This document shows, piece by piece, positions 1-9,082 of a DNA stretch of 64,000 bases. Position numbers and translations under genes: made by a program. Origin of the DNA: Gymnodinialimonas sp. 202GB13-11. GTDB lineage: Bacteria > Pseudomonadota > Alphaproteobacteria > Rhodobacterales > Rhodobacteraceae. Numbering within the stretch: the first letter of the stretch is position 1; each line of letters begins with the position of its first letter. Below the pieces are notes generated by a model. The model was not told the origin of the DNA, did no database searches, and worked only from the letters and a program-made list of their open reading frames with translations. Location: NCBI RefSeq assembly GCF_040932485.1, contig NZ_JBFRBH010000001.1, positions 2,294,001 to 2,358,000 on the forward strand. The letters are read 5' to 3'.

Positions 1-454
1 CGCCAAGGGTGGAGACGTAGATGCCCTCAGGCCCGCAATGGATCGTGTGCGGGCGGGAATAGCCGGTCTTGGCGAAGATCTCTTCCGGCTCAATGATCTT
101 GTGGATCTTGGCCTCCAGCGGCTCTTTCACATCGATCACGTAAACACGGGACGACCGGATGCCCGGCACGATCAGATAACGGCGCTCAAGAAAGGCGTGG
201 CCCGTCAGTGGCGACAACGACGAAGAACAAGCGTTCCAACCGAAATGGTGAAATTCGTCGCCCTTGTTGGGCACGATCACCTGATGGACGATCTCGCCAT
301 AAGTCTTCGATTTCGGATCAAGGTCCACAACAGCGATGCCGTCGGGTTGGGAGCCATCGGGGCTCAGCATCACGGTGAAGCCATAGGTCTCAATCGGCGC
401 TTCCATCGCCAGCTTCGCGGATGCGTGGAATGTGGGGTCTGGTCTCAGGTTCAT
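1..454 (-). CDS. Selenium-binding protein family (SBP56), possible methanethiol oxidase, 5' part only
   Basis: The first 151 codons of a minus-strand gene run off the left edge. The ATG at 454 follows a GGAGG ribosome site. The reading contains HHFGWNACSS near residue 70, then RYLIVPGIRSSRVYVID and GYSRPHTIHC, all hallmarks of the SBP56 beta-propeller family. Bacterial members include methanethiol oxidase, a copper enzyme that turns methanethiol into formaldehyde, sulfide and peroxide, relevant to sulfur cycling from DMSP in roseobacters. The family call is firm. The enzymatic role is inference because the metal-binding C-terminal part lies outside the window. Confidence 0.85.
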   Translation of the reverse strand, partial: MNLRPDPTFHASAKLAMEAPIETYGFTVMLSPDGSQPDGIAVVDLDPKSKTYGEIVHQVIVPNKGDEFHHFGWNACSSSLSPLTGHAFLERRYLIVPGIRSSRVYVIDVKEPLEAKIHKIIEPEEIFAKTGYSRPHTIHCGPEGIYVSTLG

Positions 455-762
455 AATCGTCCTCCCATTGCAGTGTGGTGCAGTCCTCTTGGGCGGGACC
501 TTTGCGTCATCAGGCACAGCGCCTCCAGTGCAGTCCCGGAGGCAATCCGGGCCGCTCGCCATGCGTTTCGTCAAATGTCTGACAATTGACACGCTGCCTC
601 AGAATCACTGTTCCGCAAAGCGTTTTTTACAACCGGCAGTGGAATGCCGTCTGCACAATTCCTGCACGTAATGCCACCGCCCCCTGCACGGACCCCACGC
701 ACCCTGCGCAATCCGTTCCGGCAAAATCGCTGCATTGAGACGCAAGATAGCGGAGAAAACAA
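455..762. other. Intergenic region between divergent genes
   Basis: This 308-base gap separates the SBP56 gene (leftward) and the DUF4173 gene (rightward) and should hold promoters for both. No credible gene is seen. A short inverted repeat, GTCAA-N11-TTGAC, lies at 570-590 and contains a TGTC-TGACA core; it could be an operator for the leftward gene, but it is short. A GGAGAA ribosome site at 752-757 serves the rightward gene. Confidence 0.5.
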
Positions 763-2274
763 ATGAGCGGACAGTTCACAATCCGGGGCCTTCCCGATCG
801 CCTGAAACACGATGCTTGGTGGATGATTGATGCGCCCGCCAACGCCAACGCGCGCCCCGAACCCGGCCTCGGCGCGCGCATTTCAGATGGCAAGGCCGCC
901 CTGCTGGCGCTTCTGATTTTGATCGTGCTGGCCGATATCAGTTTCTGGGATCAGACGCCGGGCCTCTCCATGGCTTTGTTCTGCATGGGCCTGTCCGCGG
1001 CTATGATCGCCTTCAAACCGGTCAAGGCCACGCGCCGCGAATGGGCCATCGCCATGGGCTTCGCGTTGGTTTGCAACCTGCCGGTGATCGAGCACGCGCA
1101 ACCGCTCTCCTACGCGTTCAGCGTCGGCGGCATCGCATCCCTTCTTGCGTGGGTAGCCCAAGGCACCCTGATCCGTTGGTCCGAGGCGCTGACCCCTTTC
1201 ATCCGCGCCTCCTCCGACGGCTTGATCCTGCTGCCGACCCGCGTGATCGGCGCCGCGCGCAGCCGCAAATTCGGAACCGACTGGAAAGCGCTGGCCCGCG
1301 CGTACCTGCTGCCCATATCCGTCGCCCAGATCTTCGTCGCCCTCTTCGCCGTCGCCAACCCGCTGTTCGAACGCACATTGGCCAGTGCGACCGACATCGG
1401 CCCCCTGCGCGGTGAAACGCTTCTGCGCATCCTTTTCTGGGGTGCCGCCGCCTGCATCCTCTGGCCCTACCTGAACACGCGCGCCCTGCGGCAGGACGCG
1501 GCCTTCGACATAGCACTGCCGAATGGCGATCTCTCCGCTGGCTTCCTCAACGCAGGCTCCGTCCGCCTGTCGCTGATCCTGTTCAACGCCATCTTCGCTG
1601 TGCAAACCCTGTCGGACCTGACCATCCTGACCGGCGGCGTCGCCTTGCCCGAAGGCATGACCTACGCCGAATACGCCCATCGCGGCGCCTATCCCTTGCT
1701 GGTTACAGCGCTCCTCGCAGGCCTCTTCGCCGCGCTGACCCACAAGATGGTGGCAGAGGACAAGCGGATGCGCTGGCTCGTCTATGCCTGGCTCGGCCAG
1801 ACCCTGCTGCTGGTCTGCACCGCCGCCTTCCGCCTGTCACTTTACGTGCAGGCCTATGCGCTCACCCACCTGCGCATCGCGGCGTTCATCTGGATGGGGC
1901 TGATTGCCTTGGGCCTGATCCTCGTCGTCATCCAGATCGTGCAGGCCCGCTCCCTCGGCTGGCTGATCCGCTGGAACGCGGCCACGGCTCTGGCCACGCT
2001 CTACCTCTGCACCTTCGTCAACTTCACCCACATCATCGCAGACCATAACCTGTCGGCAGACATCCCCATCGAGCGCCTCGACCTCACCTACCTCTGCGGT
2101 CTGGGCGAGCAGGTGATCTCCGCAATGTGGGAATACGGCCCGGTCCATGACGATGTGCAATGTGGCACCCAAGGCCGACCCTCCATCGCCTTCGACGATA
2201 TCGACAGCTGGCAGGAATGGGGCTTTCGCCGCTGGCGGCTTGAAGCGTATCTTACCGCTCACCACGACTTGTGA
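763..2274 (+). CDS. DUF4173 polytopic membrane protein
   Basis: This 503-residue protein has a soluble N-terminus of about 45 residues, then roughly ten hydrophobic segments up to about residue 425, and a hydrophilic C-terminal tail. The stretch with RLSLYVQAYALTHLR followed by a tryptophan-rich helix is typical of DUF4173 (a DUF4153-like group). Function is unknown. It overlaps the following response regulator region and reads in the same direction as a regulator/sensor-kinase pair, so it may be an accessory sensor or a target of that system; this is inference from position. Start ATG is supported by GGAGAA six bases upstream. Confidence 0.8.
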   Translation: MSGQFTIRGLPDRLKHDAWWMIDAPANANARPEPGLGARISDGKAALLALLILIVLADISFWDQTPGLSMALFCMGLSAAMIAFKPVKATRREWAIAMGFALVCNLPVIEHAQPLSYAFSVGGIASLLAWVAQGTLIRWSEALTPFIRASSDGLILLPTRVIGAARSRKFGTDWKALARAYLLPISVAQIFVALFAVANPLFERTLASATDIGPLRGETLLRILFWGAAACILWPYLNTRALRQDAAFDIALPNGDLSAGFLNAGSVRLSLILFNAIFAVQTLSDLTILTGGVALPEGMTYAEYAHRGAYPLLVTALLAGLFAALTHKMVAEDKRMRWLVYAWLGQTLLLVCTAAFRLSLYVQAYALTHLRIAAFIWMGLIALGLILVVIQIVQARSLGWLIRWNAATALATLYLCTFVNFTHIIADHNLSADIPIERLDLTYLCGLGEQVISAMWEYGPVHDDVQCGTQGRPSIAFDDIDSWQEWGFRRWRLEAYLTAHHDL

Positions 2275-2285
2275 GACGACGCGCC

Positions 2286-2975
2286 ATGCCCGCCTGCCTT
2301 CTGATCGTCGATGACGATCCCAACATCCGCGACGTGATCGGCTTTGCCGCTGAGGCTGCGGGATATCACACCGACTTCGCCGCCGATGGTGCGGCGGGGT
2401 TAGCCAAAGCGCAAACTGGCGCGGCGGACTTGCTGATCCTCGACGTGGGCCTGCCCGAGATGGACGGCTTTGACGTCTGCAAAGAGTTGCGCAAAACCTC
2501 CGACGTGCCGATCCTGTTCCTGACCGCACGAGATGATGAGATTGATCGCATCCTCGGCATGGAAATCGGCGGCGATGATTACGTCACCAAGCCCTTCTCG
2601 CCCCGCGAACTTGTTGCCCGCATCAAGGCGATCCTCAAACGCTCCAACGGGCGCGCCACACCGTCCGAGACGCTCAGCCACGGCGCGCTGACCCTCGATC
2701 CGTCTCGACACCAGTGCACGTTTGCAGGCGAGGACGTTGCGCTGACGCAATCCGAATTCAACCTGCTCGAAGCGCTGCTGGCCAACCCGGACAAAGTCAC
2801 CAAACGCAACGCCCTCGTCGATGCCGTCTACGGCCACAACATCCACGTCTCCGACCGCACCATCGACAGCCATATCCGAAACATTCGCCGTAAGCTGACT
2901 GAGGCAGGCTGTGCGGACAGCATAGAAACCGTTCACGGCGTCGGCTTGCGGATGGGCCCATGCCTGCCCGCGTGA
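2286..2975 (+). CDS. OmpR-family response regulator
   Basis: The 229-residue protein has a receiver domain (about 1-115) with acidic pair D9/D10, phosphoacceptor D53 in LLILDVGLPEMDGF, the LTARD threonine and the TKPF lysine. A winged-helix DNA-binding domain follows (about 130-225) with LTQSEFNLLEAL and DRTIDSHIRNIRRKL. I chose ATG 2286 because family members begin just before the first beta strand. A GTG at 2271 that overlaps the upstream stop would add five residues. The 3' end overlaps the kinase gene by 16 bases. The arrangement recalls CreBC-type systems, but the signal is unknown. Confidence 0.9.
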   Translation: MPACLLIVDDDPNIRDVIGFAAEAAGYHTDFAADGAAGLAKAQTGAADLLILDVGLPEMDGFDVCKELRKTSDVPILFLTARDDEIDRILGMEIGGDDYVTKPFSPRELVARIKAILKRSNGRATPSETLSHGALTLDPSRHQCTFAGEDVALTQSEFNLLEALLANPDKVTKRNALVDAVYGHNIHVSDRTIDSHIRNIRRKLTEAGCADSIETVHGVGLRMGPCLPA

Positions 2976-4495
2976 CGCCCCGCAGGAAATGGCGCCCCGG
3001 TCTGGGCGGCGTGATCCTCGCCATGCTGGCGCTTGTTCTGGTCCTGCCCTTCGCGGGCCTGAACCTTTTCCGGTTCTACGCCAACCAGCTTGTGCAACAG
3101 ACCGAGGAAAGTCTGCTGATGCAGGCCGCCGTCCTGACGTCCACCTATGAGGAACTCTACCGCACCGCCGCCGACCTGCCGCCCGACCCGCTGCCATCTG
3201 ACGGCCGCCGCCCGTTCCGCCCGCTCTTTCCCGCCGTCACCGTGAACCCGCAAACCATCCTGGGGCCCCGCCCCGATGGTCTGCCCGCGACCGAACCCGT
3301 CGCCCTGCCCTATCAGCGCATCGCACCGTACCTGTCCGAAATCGCCCTCGGCGCGCAGGAGCAAACCCTAGCCGGATATCGCTTTCTCGACCGGTTCGGC
3401 ACCGTGATCGCAGGCTCGGCTGAGACCGGCGTCTACCTCGGCCATGTGCAGGAGGTTGCGCTGGCACTGAACGGCGATACCGTCTCCGTCCCCCGCGTGC
3501 GCACCCGCCCCACGGCTGAGCCGCTGATCTATCGCTTCAGCCAAGGCACCCGCGTCCGCATCTTCGTCGCCATGCCCGTCACCATCCGGGATGACATCAT
3601 CGGCGTTGTGTACCTCAACCGCACGCCGAACCACATCTTCCGCTTCCTCTACACCGAACGTCTGAACCTCTTCGGCGCAGCCATGTTCGTGCTGCTCTCC
3701 ACCGGACTGATCGGCTACCTCTTCTGGCGTTTCGTCTCGCGCCCGATCCGCTCGCTCGCGGCCCGGACCGAGACCTTCGGCGCGTCTGAGGCCCGGTGGG
3801 AGCCGCTGGATCACTATGGCACCCGCGAGATCGAAGTTCTGGCCCAGAGCTTCGGCACCATGGCCAACCGGTTGCAGGACCAGCAGACCACATTGAAAAC
3901 CTACACTGCCCATGTCAGTCACGAGATGAAGTCGCCGCTGACCGCCATCAAAGGCGCGGTGGAGCTGTTGCAGGACTCTGACATGCCGCCTGAGCGGCAA
4001 GTGAAATTCCTTGAAAACATCGCGCGCGACACGGAACGGATGGAGCAACTTCTGGCACGTATGCGCGAATATTCCGCCGTGGGCCAACTCGCGTCAGATG
4101 GTACAAGTGATCTGGCAGGGGCGCTGGAGACCATGGCCGGCCGCTTCCCCCGTCTCGACCTCAGCATGTCCGGTCCGACACGCGACGTCCCGCTCTCGCC
4201 CGAAGCGCTCGAAATCGTGTTCCGTCACCTCATCGAGAACGCGGAAAGCCACGGCGCCACGGAGGTTCGCGTTGCGGCTACGGATGACGGCTTTTCGCTG
4301 TCGGACAATGGCTCTGGTATCAGTGCTGGCAACCGCGACCGCATCTTCGAGCCGTTCTTCACCTCGCGCCGCACCGATGGCGGCACCGGCATGGGCCTGT
4401 CTATCGTGCGCTCGGTCTTATCGCAGAGCGGCGGACGGATTTCCCTGGTCGATGCCGGTCAGGGCACAACCTTCGACATTCAATTTACGACTTGA
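2960..4495 (+). CDS. Membrane sensor histidine kinase
   Basis: The 511-residue protein has TM1 at about 17-36, a periplasmic sensor region of about 195 residues, TM2 at about 233-255, a HAMP linker, a HisKA domain with phosphoacceptor H321 in AHVSHEMKSPLTAI, and a HATPase domain with DNGSGI, an F box at IFEPFF and GTGMGLSIV. It overlaps the response regulator gene by 16 bases, so the pair is surely cognate. The periplasmic domain, with LDRFGTVIAGS and GVVYLNRTP motifs, resembles Cache/CreC-like sensors. The regulated genes cannot be told from sequence; the preceding DUF4173 gene is the obvious candidate partner. Confidence 0.92.
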   Translation: MPARVTPRRKWRPGLGGVILAMLALVLVLPFAGLNLFRFYANQLVQQTEESLLMQAAVLTSTYEELYRTAADLPPDPLPSDGRRPFRPLFPAVTVNPQTILGPRPDGLPATEPVALPYQRIAPYLSEIALGAQEQTLAGYRFLDRFGTVIAGSAETGVYLGHVQEVALALNGDTVSVPRVRTRPTAEPLIYRFSQGTRVRIFVAMPVTIRDDIIGVVYLNRTPNHIFRFLYTERLNLFGAAMFVLLSTGLIGYLFWRFVSRPIRSLAARTETFGASEARWEPLDHYGTREIEVLAQSFGTMANRLQDQQTTLKTYTAHVSHEMKSPLTAIKGAVELLQDSDMPPERQVKFLENIARDTERMEQLLARMREYSAVGQLASDGTSDLAGALETMAGRFPRLDLSMSGPTRDVPLSPEALEIVFRHLIENAESHGATEVRVAATDDGFSLSDNGSGISAGNRDRIFEPFFTSRRTDGGTGMGLSIVRSVLSQSGGRISLVDAGQGTTFDIQFTT

Positions 4496-4574
4496 TGGCT
4501 GTCGCTGACGGGCTTGCTCAACAGGTCACGTCTGATCACGATGGGGCCGAGTTCCACCCGGAAAGGCCCCTTCC

Positions 4575-5672
4575 ATGACCCTGCCAACAACCATGCGCGC
4601 CGTTGTCCTGAAACGCCATGGCGGCCTTGATGGCCTGGAGTTTGAGGCCGAATGGCCCGTCCCAACGCCCGGCCCCGATCAGGTTCTGATCAAGGTGCTC
4701 GCCTGCGGCATGAACAATACCGACGTGAACACCCGCGCGGGCTGGTATTCCAAATCCGTAACCGAGGCCACGACAGGCGGCGCCTACGAGAGCCTTGATG
4801 GTGAGGCTGACAACACTTGGGGCGGCGCAGGCATCCAGTTCCCCCGCATCCAGGGCGCGGATGTCTGCGGTTTAGTCGTGGCGGCGGGTGCGAATGCCGA
4901 CCAAAGCCTGATTGGTAAGCGCGTGATAACTGACAATTGGCTGCGCGACTGGAACGATCCGCTGAACATGCACAAGACCGGCTACTACGGGTCCGAGGCC
5001 GACGGCGGCTATGCGGAATACACCGTGACAGACCACCGTAACGTAGCCGCCGTTGACAGCCCGTTGTCCGATGCGGAACTTGCCACCTTCTCCTGCTCCT
5101 ACAACACCGCCGAAGGTATGCTGGAAAAGGCAGGCGTCGGCGCGTCGGACGTCGTGCTCGTAACCGGAGCCTCAGGCGGCGTCGGCGGCGCGTTGATCCA
5201 ACTCGCCAAACGGCGCGGCGCGACGGTTGTGGCTCTGGCCTCACCCGCCAAACACGCCGATGTCGCCAAATGCGGCCCAGATGCGATCCTGCCCCGGGCG
5301 CCAGAGAACCTGAAAGCGACTTTGAAGGAGGTCATTGGCCGGGACAGTGTCACCGTCGTCGCCGACATCGTCGCCGGTGACTATTTCCCGACCCTTATCG
5401 ACGCCCTCGACCGGGGCGGGCGCTACGTGACCTCCGGCGCCATCGCAGGGCCCATCGTCAGCCTCGATGTGCGCACACTCTACCTGATGGATCTCAGCTT
5501 CTTCGGCTCAACCGTGAACCCGCCCCAGACCTTCAAAAACCTTGTGCGCTACATCGAAGCCGGGGACCTCACCCCAATGCTTGCCGCGACATATCCGCTG
5601 GAGGACTTCCACGCAGGCCAGCAGGCATTCATCGACAAGGTGCATACAGGAAATATCGTCGTGGTTCCTTAG
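4575..5672 (+). CDS. MDR-family (zinc-type alcohol dehydrogenase/quinone reductase-like) oxidoreductase
   Basis: This 365-residue protein has the GroES-like N-terminal half and a Rossmann domain with VLVTGASGGVGGALIQLAK near residue 195. No cluster of structural-zinc cysteines is visible, and the catalytic region NWLRDWNDPLNMHKTGYYG is unusual for classical alcohol dehydrogenases. This suggests a quinone-reductase-like or otherwise zinc-poor member. An NAD(P)H-dependent reduction of an aldehyde, ketone or enone is likely; the substrate is unknown. It stands alone, 80 bases after the kinase gene, and ends facing the LysR gene. A second ATG, six codons in (MRAVVLK), is an alternative start. Confidence 0.8.
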   Translation: MTLPTTMRAVVLKRHGGLDGLEFEAEWPVPTPGPDQVLIKVLACGMNNTDVNTRAGWYSKSVTEATTGGAYESLDGEADNTWGGAGIQFPRIQGADVCGLVVAAGANADQSLIGKRVITDNWLRDWNDPLNMHKTGYYGSEADGGYAEYTVTDHRNVAAVDSPLSDAELATFSCSYNTAEGMLEKAGVGASDVVLVTGASGGVGGALIQLAKRRGATVVALASPAKHADVAKCGPDAILPRAPENLKATLKEVIGRDSVTVVADIVAGDYFPTLIDALDRGGRYVTSGAIAGPIVSLDVRTLYLMDLSFFGSTVNPPQTFKNLVRYIEAGDLTPMLAATYPLEDFHAGQQAFIDKVHTGNIVVVP

Positions 5673-5760
5673 TTGCCCACAGCAGCACTAGAACTTTTGA
5701 ACCACAATTTGACGCATATGAGCCGGTATTAGATCCAGTTCTGATATTATTGGAACATCA

Positions 5761-6597
5761 CTACACAATACGCTTCAGCCAACTTGCGAACGCAGTTGCC
5801 GCTGGCTGCGCGTCATTGAAAGATAGGAAGTACCCCTCCGATCCGGAGATTTCACCCGGATCAGCGCGCACCACTTGACCGGATTTCAGGGCGTGGCCCG
5901 CCAGCACTTCGCTGACCAGCGCGACACCCAAGCCATGCGCGGCCATCTGCAGAGCCATCCCATAAGTGTCAGTGAACAGCGTAGGCTGCCCCACTGGCCC
6001 AACCTGCTCCCGCCAGGCCTGCCAACCGCTCGATGTCCCCACGGCTTCGATCAACGGCCCGTCTTCCAAGGGCATCTGAAGGCCGGGTGCCTTCAGCGCG
6101 ATTAACGTATCACTCCCCAGCAAAACCGCACCCTCGCCCGCCTGCTTGGCAGAGCCGAAACGCACTTCCACGTCCGCCCGCGCGGTGTTGAAATCATCCG
6201 CCCAGATCGCCCCCAAAAGCCGAACCCGCGCGTCAGGATGCGCCGCCTGAAACGCCGCCAAATGGGGTGCGATCACCCACTGCGCCACGCTGACCGAGGT
6301 CGCCACCGTTAGCAACTCTTCTCCCGGTGCAGCCGCGACCAAGTCTGCCGCCGCAGCCAAGCCATCCAATGACGCGCTGACCTGCGGCAGTAACCGTCGC
6401 CCATCATCCGTCAGCGCCAACCCGCGCGGCAGGCGTGTGAACAACGGCACCCGCAACCGCGTCTCCAACGCTTTGACCTGCTGACTGACCGCCGATTGGG
6501 TCAGCCCCACTTCTTCTGCCGCCGCGGTAAAACTCAGGTGCCGTGCAGCCGCTTCAAACGACCTAAACCATGTCAAAGGAGGAAGCGATTTCGCCAA
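5761..6597 (-). CDS. LysR-family regulator, GcvA-like
   Basis: The 278-residue protein has an N-terminal winged HTH (about 8-65) with FTAAAEEVGLTQSAVSQQVK, then a LysR substrate-binding domain. The opening SLPPLTWFRSFEAAARHLSF is characteristic of the GcvA subgroup. It is transcribed away from the DUF1185-hydrolase-monooxygenase-dehydrogenase operon, with a perfect palindrome in the shared 105-base spacer. It most likely controls that operon and itself in response to a pathway substrate, the usual arrangement for LysR regulators. Confidence 0.9.
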   Translation of the reverse strand: MAKSLPPLTWFRSFEAAARHLSFTAAAEEVGLTQSAVSQQVKALETRLRVPLFTRLPRGLALTDDGRRLLPQVSASLDGLAAAADLVAAAPGEELLTVATSVSVAQWVIAPHLAAFQAAHPDARVRLLGAIWADDFNTARADVEVRFGSAKQAGEGAVLLGSDTLIALKAPGLQMPLEDGPLIEAVGTSSGWQAWREQVGPVGQPTLFTDTYGMALQMAAHGLGVALVSEVLAGHALKSGQVVRADPGEISGSEGYFLSFNDAQPAATAFASWLKRIV

Positions 6598-6608
6598 GGG
6601 TCAACTCC

Positions 6609-6629
6609 GGTATTAGCGTTATTAATACC
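6609..6629. promoter_or_regulatory. Probable LysR operator palindrome
   Basis: A perfect seven-base inverted repeat GGTATTA-N7-TAATACC sits 12 bases upstream of the LysR start codon and about 74 bases upstream of the operon start. It contains the T-N11-A pattern expected of LysR recognition boxes (ATTA-N7-TAAT core). The assignment to the adjacent regulator is inference. Confidence 0.65.
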
Positions 6630-6702
6630 AAAGGCCATAATTCCCTCGTTTGTCAAAGAAACAGGCGCTTTCTACGGTCACGCGACTGAACCGGAGACGC
6701 AA

Positions 6703-7302
6703 ATGACCCCCGAAATCCGTAAAATCGTCACCTACGACGAAGAGGTGCTGATCGAAGGCTTCCGCCCTGTTGCCAAGCCGTGGCGCTTGTTCGCCGTCGC
6801 GGCTGTGGTCAAGAACCCATGGGCCGGCCGCTATGTCGATGATCTGAAACCGGAAATCCAAGCCTATGGCCCAATCCTTGGCGAAATGCTGACCGACCGC
6901 ATGATCGCGCTGGCAGGCGGCGGCGACAAGATCGAGGCCTATGGCAAGGCGGCGGTCGTTGGCCTGAACGGCGAGATCGAGCACGCCTCAGGCCTCATCC
7001 ACACGCTCCGCTTCGGCAATTTCTTCCGCGAGGCCGTGGGTGCGAAGTCTTACCTCGCCTTTACCAATACACGCGGCCCCGCCAACGCGCCCATCATGGT
7101 GCCGCTGATGGATAAGGACGATGCCGGGCGGCGGTCGCACTACTTGACGATCCAGTTCGCCACCCCCGATGCGCCCCGCGATGACGAAATCGTCGTCTGC
7201 CTCGGCGCCGCCCTCTCTGGCCGCCCGCACCACCGCATCGGCGACCGCTACCAAGACCTCAAGGATCTGGGCCATGACGTGGACAACCCGGCCGCGGTCT
7301 GA
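6703..7302 (+). CDS. DUF1185 'amino acid synthesis' family protein
   Basis: The 199-residue protein carries the family pattern: KIVTYDEEVLIEGF at the N-terminus, GLNGEIEHASGLIHTLRFGN in the middle, and IMVPLMDKDDAGRRSHYLTI toward the end. The Pfam name AA_synth is historical; the biochemical function is not established. The fold is reported to be related to small chorismate-mutase-like trimers. It is the first gene of an operon with a hydrolase, a flavin monooxygenase and an aldehyde dehydrogenase, so it may act on a ring-opened or amide intermediate; this is inference. ATG 6703 gives the family-typical length. Confidence 0.85.
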   Translation: MTPEIRKIVTYDEEVLIEGFRPVAKPWRLFAVAAVVKNPWAGRYVDDLKPEIQAYGPILGEMLTDRMIALAGGGDKIEAYGKAAVVGLNGEIEHASGLIHTLRFGNFFREAVGAKSYLAFTNTRGPANAPIMVPLMDKDDAGRRSHYLTIQFATPDAPRDDEIVVCLGAALSGRPHHRIGDRYQDLKDLGHDVDNPAAV

Positions 7303-8035
7303 CCTCTCCGGCCTCGCCTGCATCCGTGCGGGCGACGGCCCTCAGGTCGTGCTCTTGCACGGCGTGGGCCTACGGTCGGAGGCGTGGAATGCGCAGATCG
7401 ATGCGCTTTCCGCGACCCATTCCGTGATCGCCATCGACATGCCCGGCCATGGTGAGACGCCCTTCACAGATTTCACCATCGAGACCCAAGCCGCCCAGAT
7501 CCTGCGCGCCATCGACGGCCCATTCACGGCCATCGGCCATTCCATGGGCGCAATGATCGCGGTCGAACTCGCCCGCCAGGCCCCGACCCGCATCAAAGCC
7601 GTCGCAGCCCTCAACGCGATCTTCGAACGCACGCCCGAGGCGCATCAAGCCGTGCAATCCCGCGCCGCCTCCCTCGACGGCCCGTCCAACCCCGCGCCAA
7701 CGCTCGACCGCTGGTTTGGCTACACGCCGTCCCCGGAACGCACGGCCTGCGAAACCTGGCTCCGCGACGTCGATCCAGCCGCGTACAAACACGCCTACAC
7801 CCTCTTCGCCGCCTCAAACGGCCCATCCCGCAACACTTTACGAACGCTGTTCTGCCCCGCCCTCTTCCTGACCGGCGGGGATGAGCCGAATTCGACCCCC
7901 AAGATGTCCCACACCATGGCCGCCCTCGCCCCGAAAGGCCGCGCGGAGATCATCCGCAACGCCGCCCACATGATGCCAATGACCCACGCGACCTACACCA
8001 CCAACGCCTTGAAACCCCTGCTTGAAAGGACCTGA
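7274..8035 (+). CDS. Alpha/beta-fold hydrolase
   Basis: The 253-residue hydrolase has an oxyanion region VVLLHGVGLRSEAW, a nucleophile elbow GHSMGA with serine near residue 90, a plausible acid after LFLTGGDEP, and a histidine in NAAHMMPMTH. Its start overlaps the DUF1185 gene by 29 bases, and four bases separate it from the next gene, so it is co-translated in the operon. It likely cleaves an ester, thioester or carbon-carbon bond in the same pathway. The length fits the RutD/MhpC/BioH range. Confidence 0.88.
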   Translation: MTWTTRPRSDLSGLACIRAGDGPQVVLLHGVGLRSEAWNAQIDALSATHSVIAIDMPGHGETPFTDFTIETQAAQILRAIDGPFTAIGHSMGAMIAVELARQAPTRIKAVAALNAIFERTPEAHQAVQSRAASLDGPSNPAPTLDRWFGYTPSPERTACETWLRDVDPAAYKHAYTLFAASNGPSRNTLRTLFCPALFLTGGDEPNSTPKMSHTMAALAPKGRAEIIRNAAHMMPMTHATYTTNALKPLLERT

Positions 8036-8038
8036 CCC

Positions 8039-9073
8039 ATGGAGTTCTCCCTCTTCGCCCATATGGAACGGATCAGCCCCGACCAACCGCAGGACCTGCT
8101 GCGCGAAGAATTCCTGAGCCTGTGCAAAATGGCCGACGAAGGCGGGATGCGCGCCATCTGGACGGGGGAACATCACGGCATGGATTTCACGATCGCACCC
8201 AACCCGTTCCTAACGCTGGTGGACCTCGCCCACCACACCAAGAACGTGCGTCTCGGCACCGGCACCGTGGTCGCGCCCTTCTGGCACCCGATCAAGCTGG
8301 CGGGTGAGGCCGCCTCCGCCGACATGCTCACCGGCGGGCGGGTCGAACTGGGCATCGCGCGCGGCGCCTATTCCTACGAATATGAGCGGCTGATGCCCGG
8401 CATGGACGCGTGGGAAGCGGGCCAAAGGATGCGCGAAGTCACGCCGCTCCTCCCTCAACTCTGGCAAGGTGATTGCGCGCATGAAGGTGAATATTTCAGC
8501 TTCCCCGCCACCACCTCCGCGCCCAAACCTGCACAACCCGATGGCCCACCCATCTGGATCGCCGCCCGTGACCCGAACAGCCACGAATTCGGCGTCCACA
8601 ATGGCTTCAACATTCAGGTCACGCCGCTATGGCAGGGGATGGAGGAAATCGAAACGCTGATATCCCGCTTCAACGATGCCTGCGAAACTTACGCAGGGCC
8701 GCGTCCCAAAATCATGCTGCTTCACCACACCTACGTCGCCTCAGACGACGCCGACACGGCGCAGGCTGCCCAAGACCTCTCCCGCTTCTACTGCTATTTC
8801 GGCGCGTGGTTTCAGAACAAGCGCCCCGTGACCCAAGGCCTCATCGAAACGCTCACCGACGAGGAACTCAAAGCCAACAAGATGATGGCGCCAGAGAACA
8901 TGGCCCGCGATTTGACCATCGGCACCGCGCAGGAGGTCATCGACCAGATCAAGCGCTACGAAGACCTTGGCTATGACGAATACTCGTTCTGGATCGACAG
9001 CGGCATGTCTTCTGAGCGAAAACAGGCCTCCCTGCGTCGTTTCATCGACGATGTCATGCCCGCTTTTGCCTGA
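8039..9073 (+). CDS. LLM-class (luciferase-like) flavin-dependent monooxygenase
   Basis: This 344-residue protein has the bacterial luciferase fold pattern: MEFSLFAHME at the start, IWTGEHHGMDF with a flavin-site histidine pair near residue 45, RLGTGTVVAPFWHP, and GRVELGIARGAY. Such enzymes use reduced FMN from a separate reductase to oxygenate a substrate. No flavin reductase gene is present in the operon, so one must be supplied from elsewhere. The gene lies four bases after the hydrolase and ten before the aldehyde dehydrogenase. The substrate is unknown. Confidence 0.88.
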   Translation: MEFSLFAHMERISPDQPQDLLREEFLSLCKMADEGGMRAIWTGEHHGMDFTIAPNPFLTLVDLAHHTKNVRLGTGTVVAPFWHPIKLAGEAASADMLTGGRVELGIARGAYSYEYERLMPGMDAWEAGQRMREVTPLLPQLWQGDCAHEGEYFSFPATTSAPKPAQPDGPPIWIAARDPNSHEFGVHNGFNIQVTPLWQGMEEIETLISRFNDACETYAGPRPKIMLLHHTYVASDDADTAQAAQDLSRFYCYFGAWFQNKRPVTQGLIETLTDEELKANKMMAPENMARDLTIGTAQEVIDQIKRYEDLGYDEYSFWIDSGMSSERKQASLRRFIDDVMPAFA

Positions 9074-9082
9074 GGACAGACG

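Noticed and set aside
5725-5731. GGTATTA, identical to half of the LysR palindrome, downstream of the oxidoreductase gene
   Set aside because: No matching second half is present at the proper spacing, so it is likely chance.
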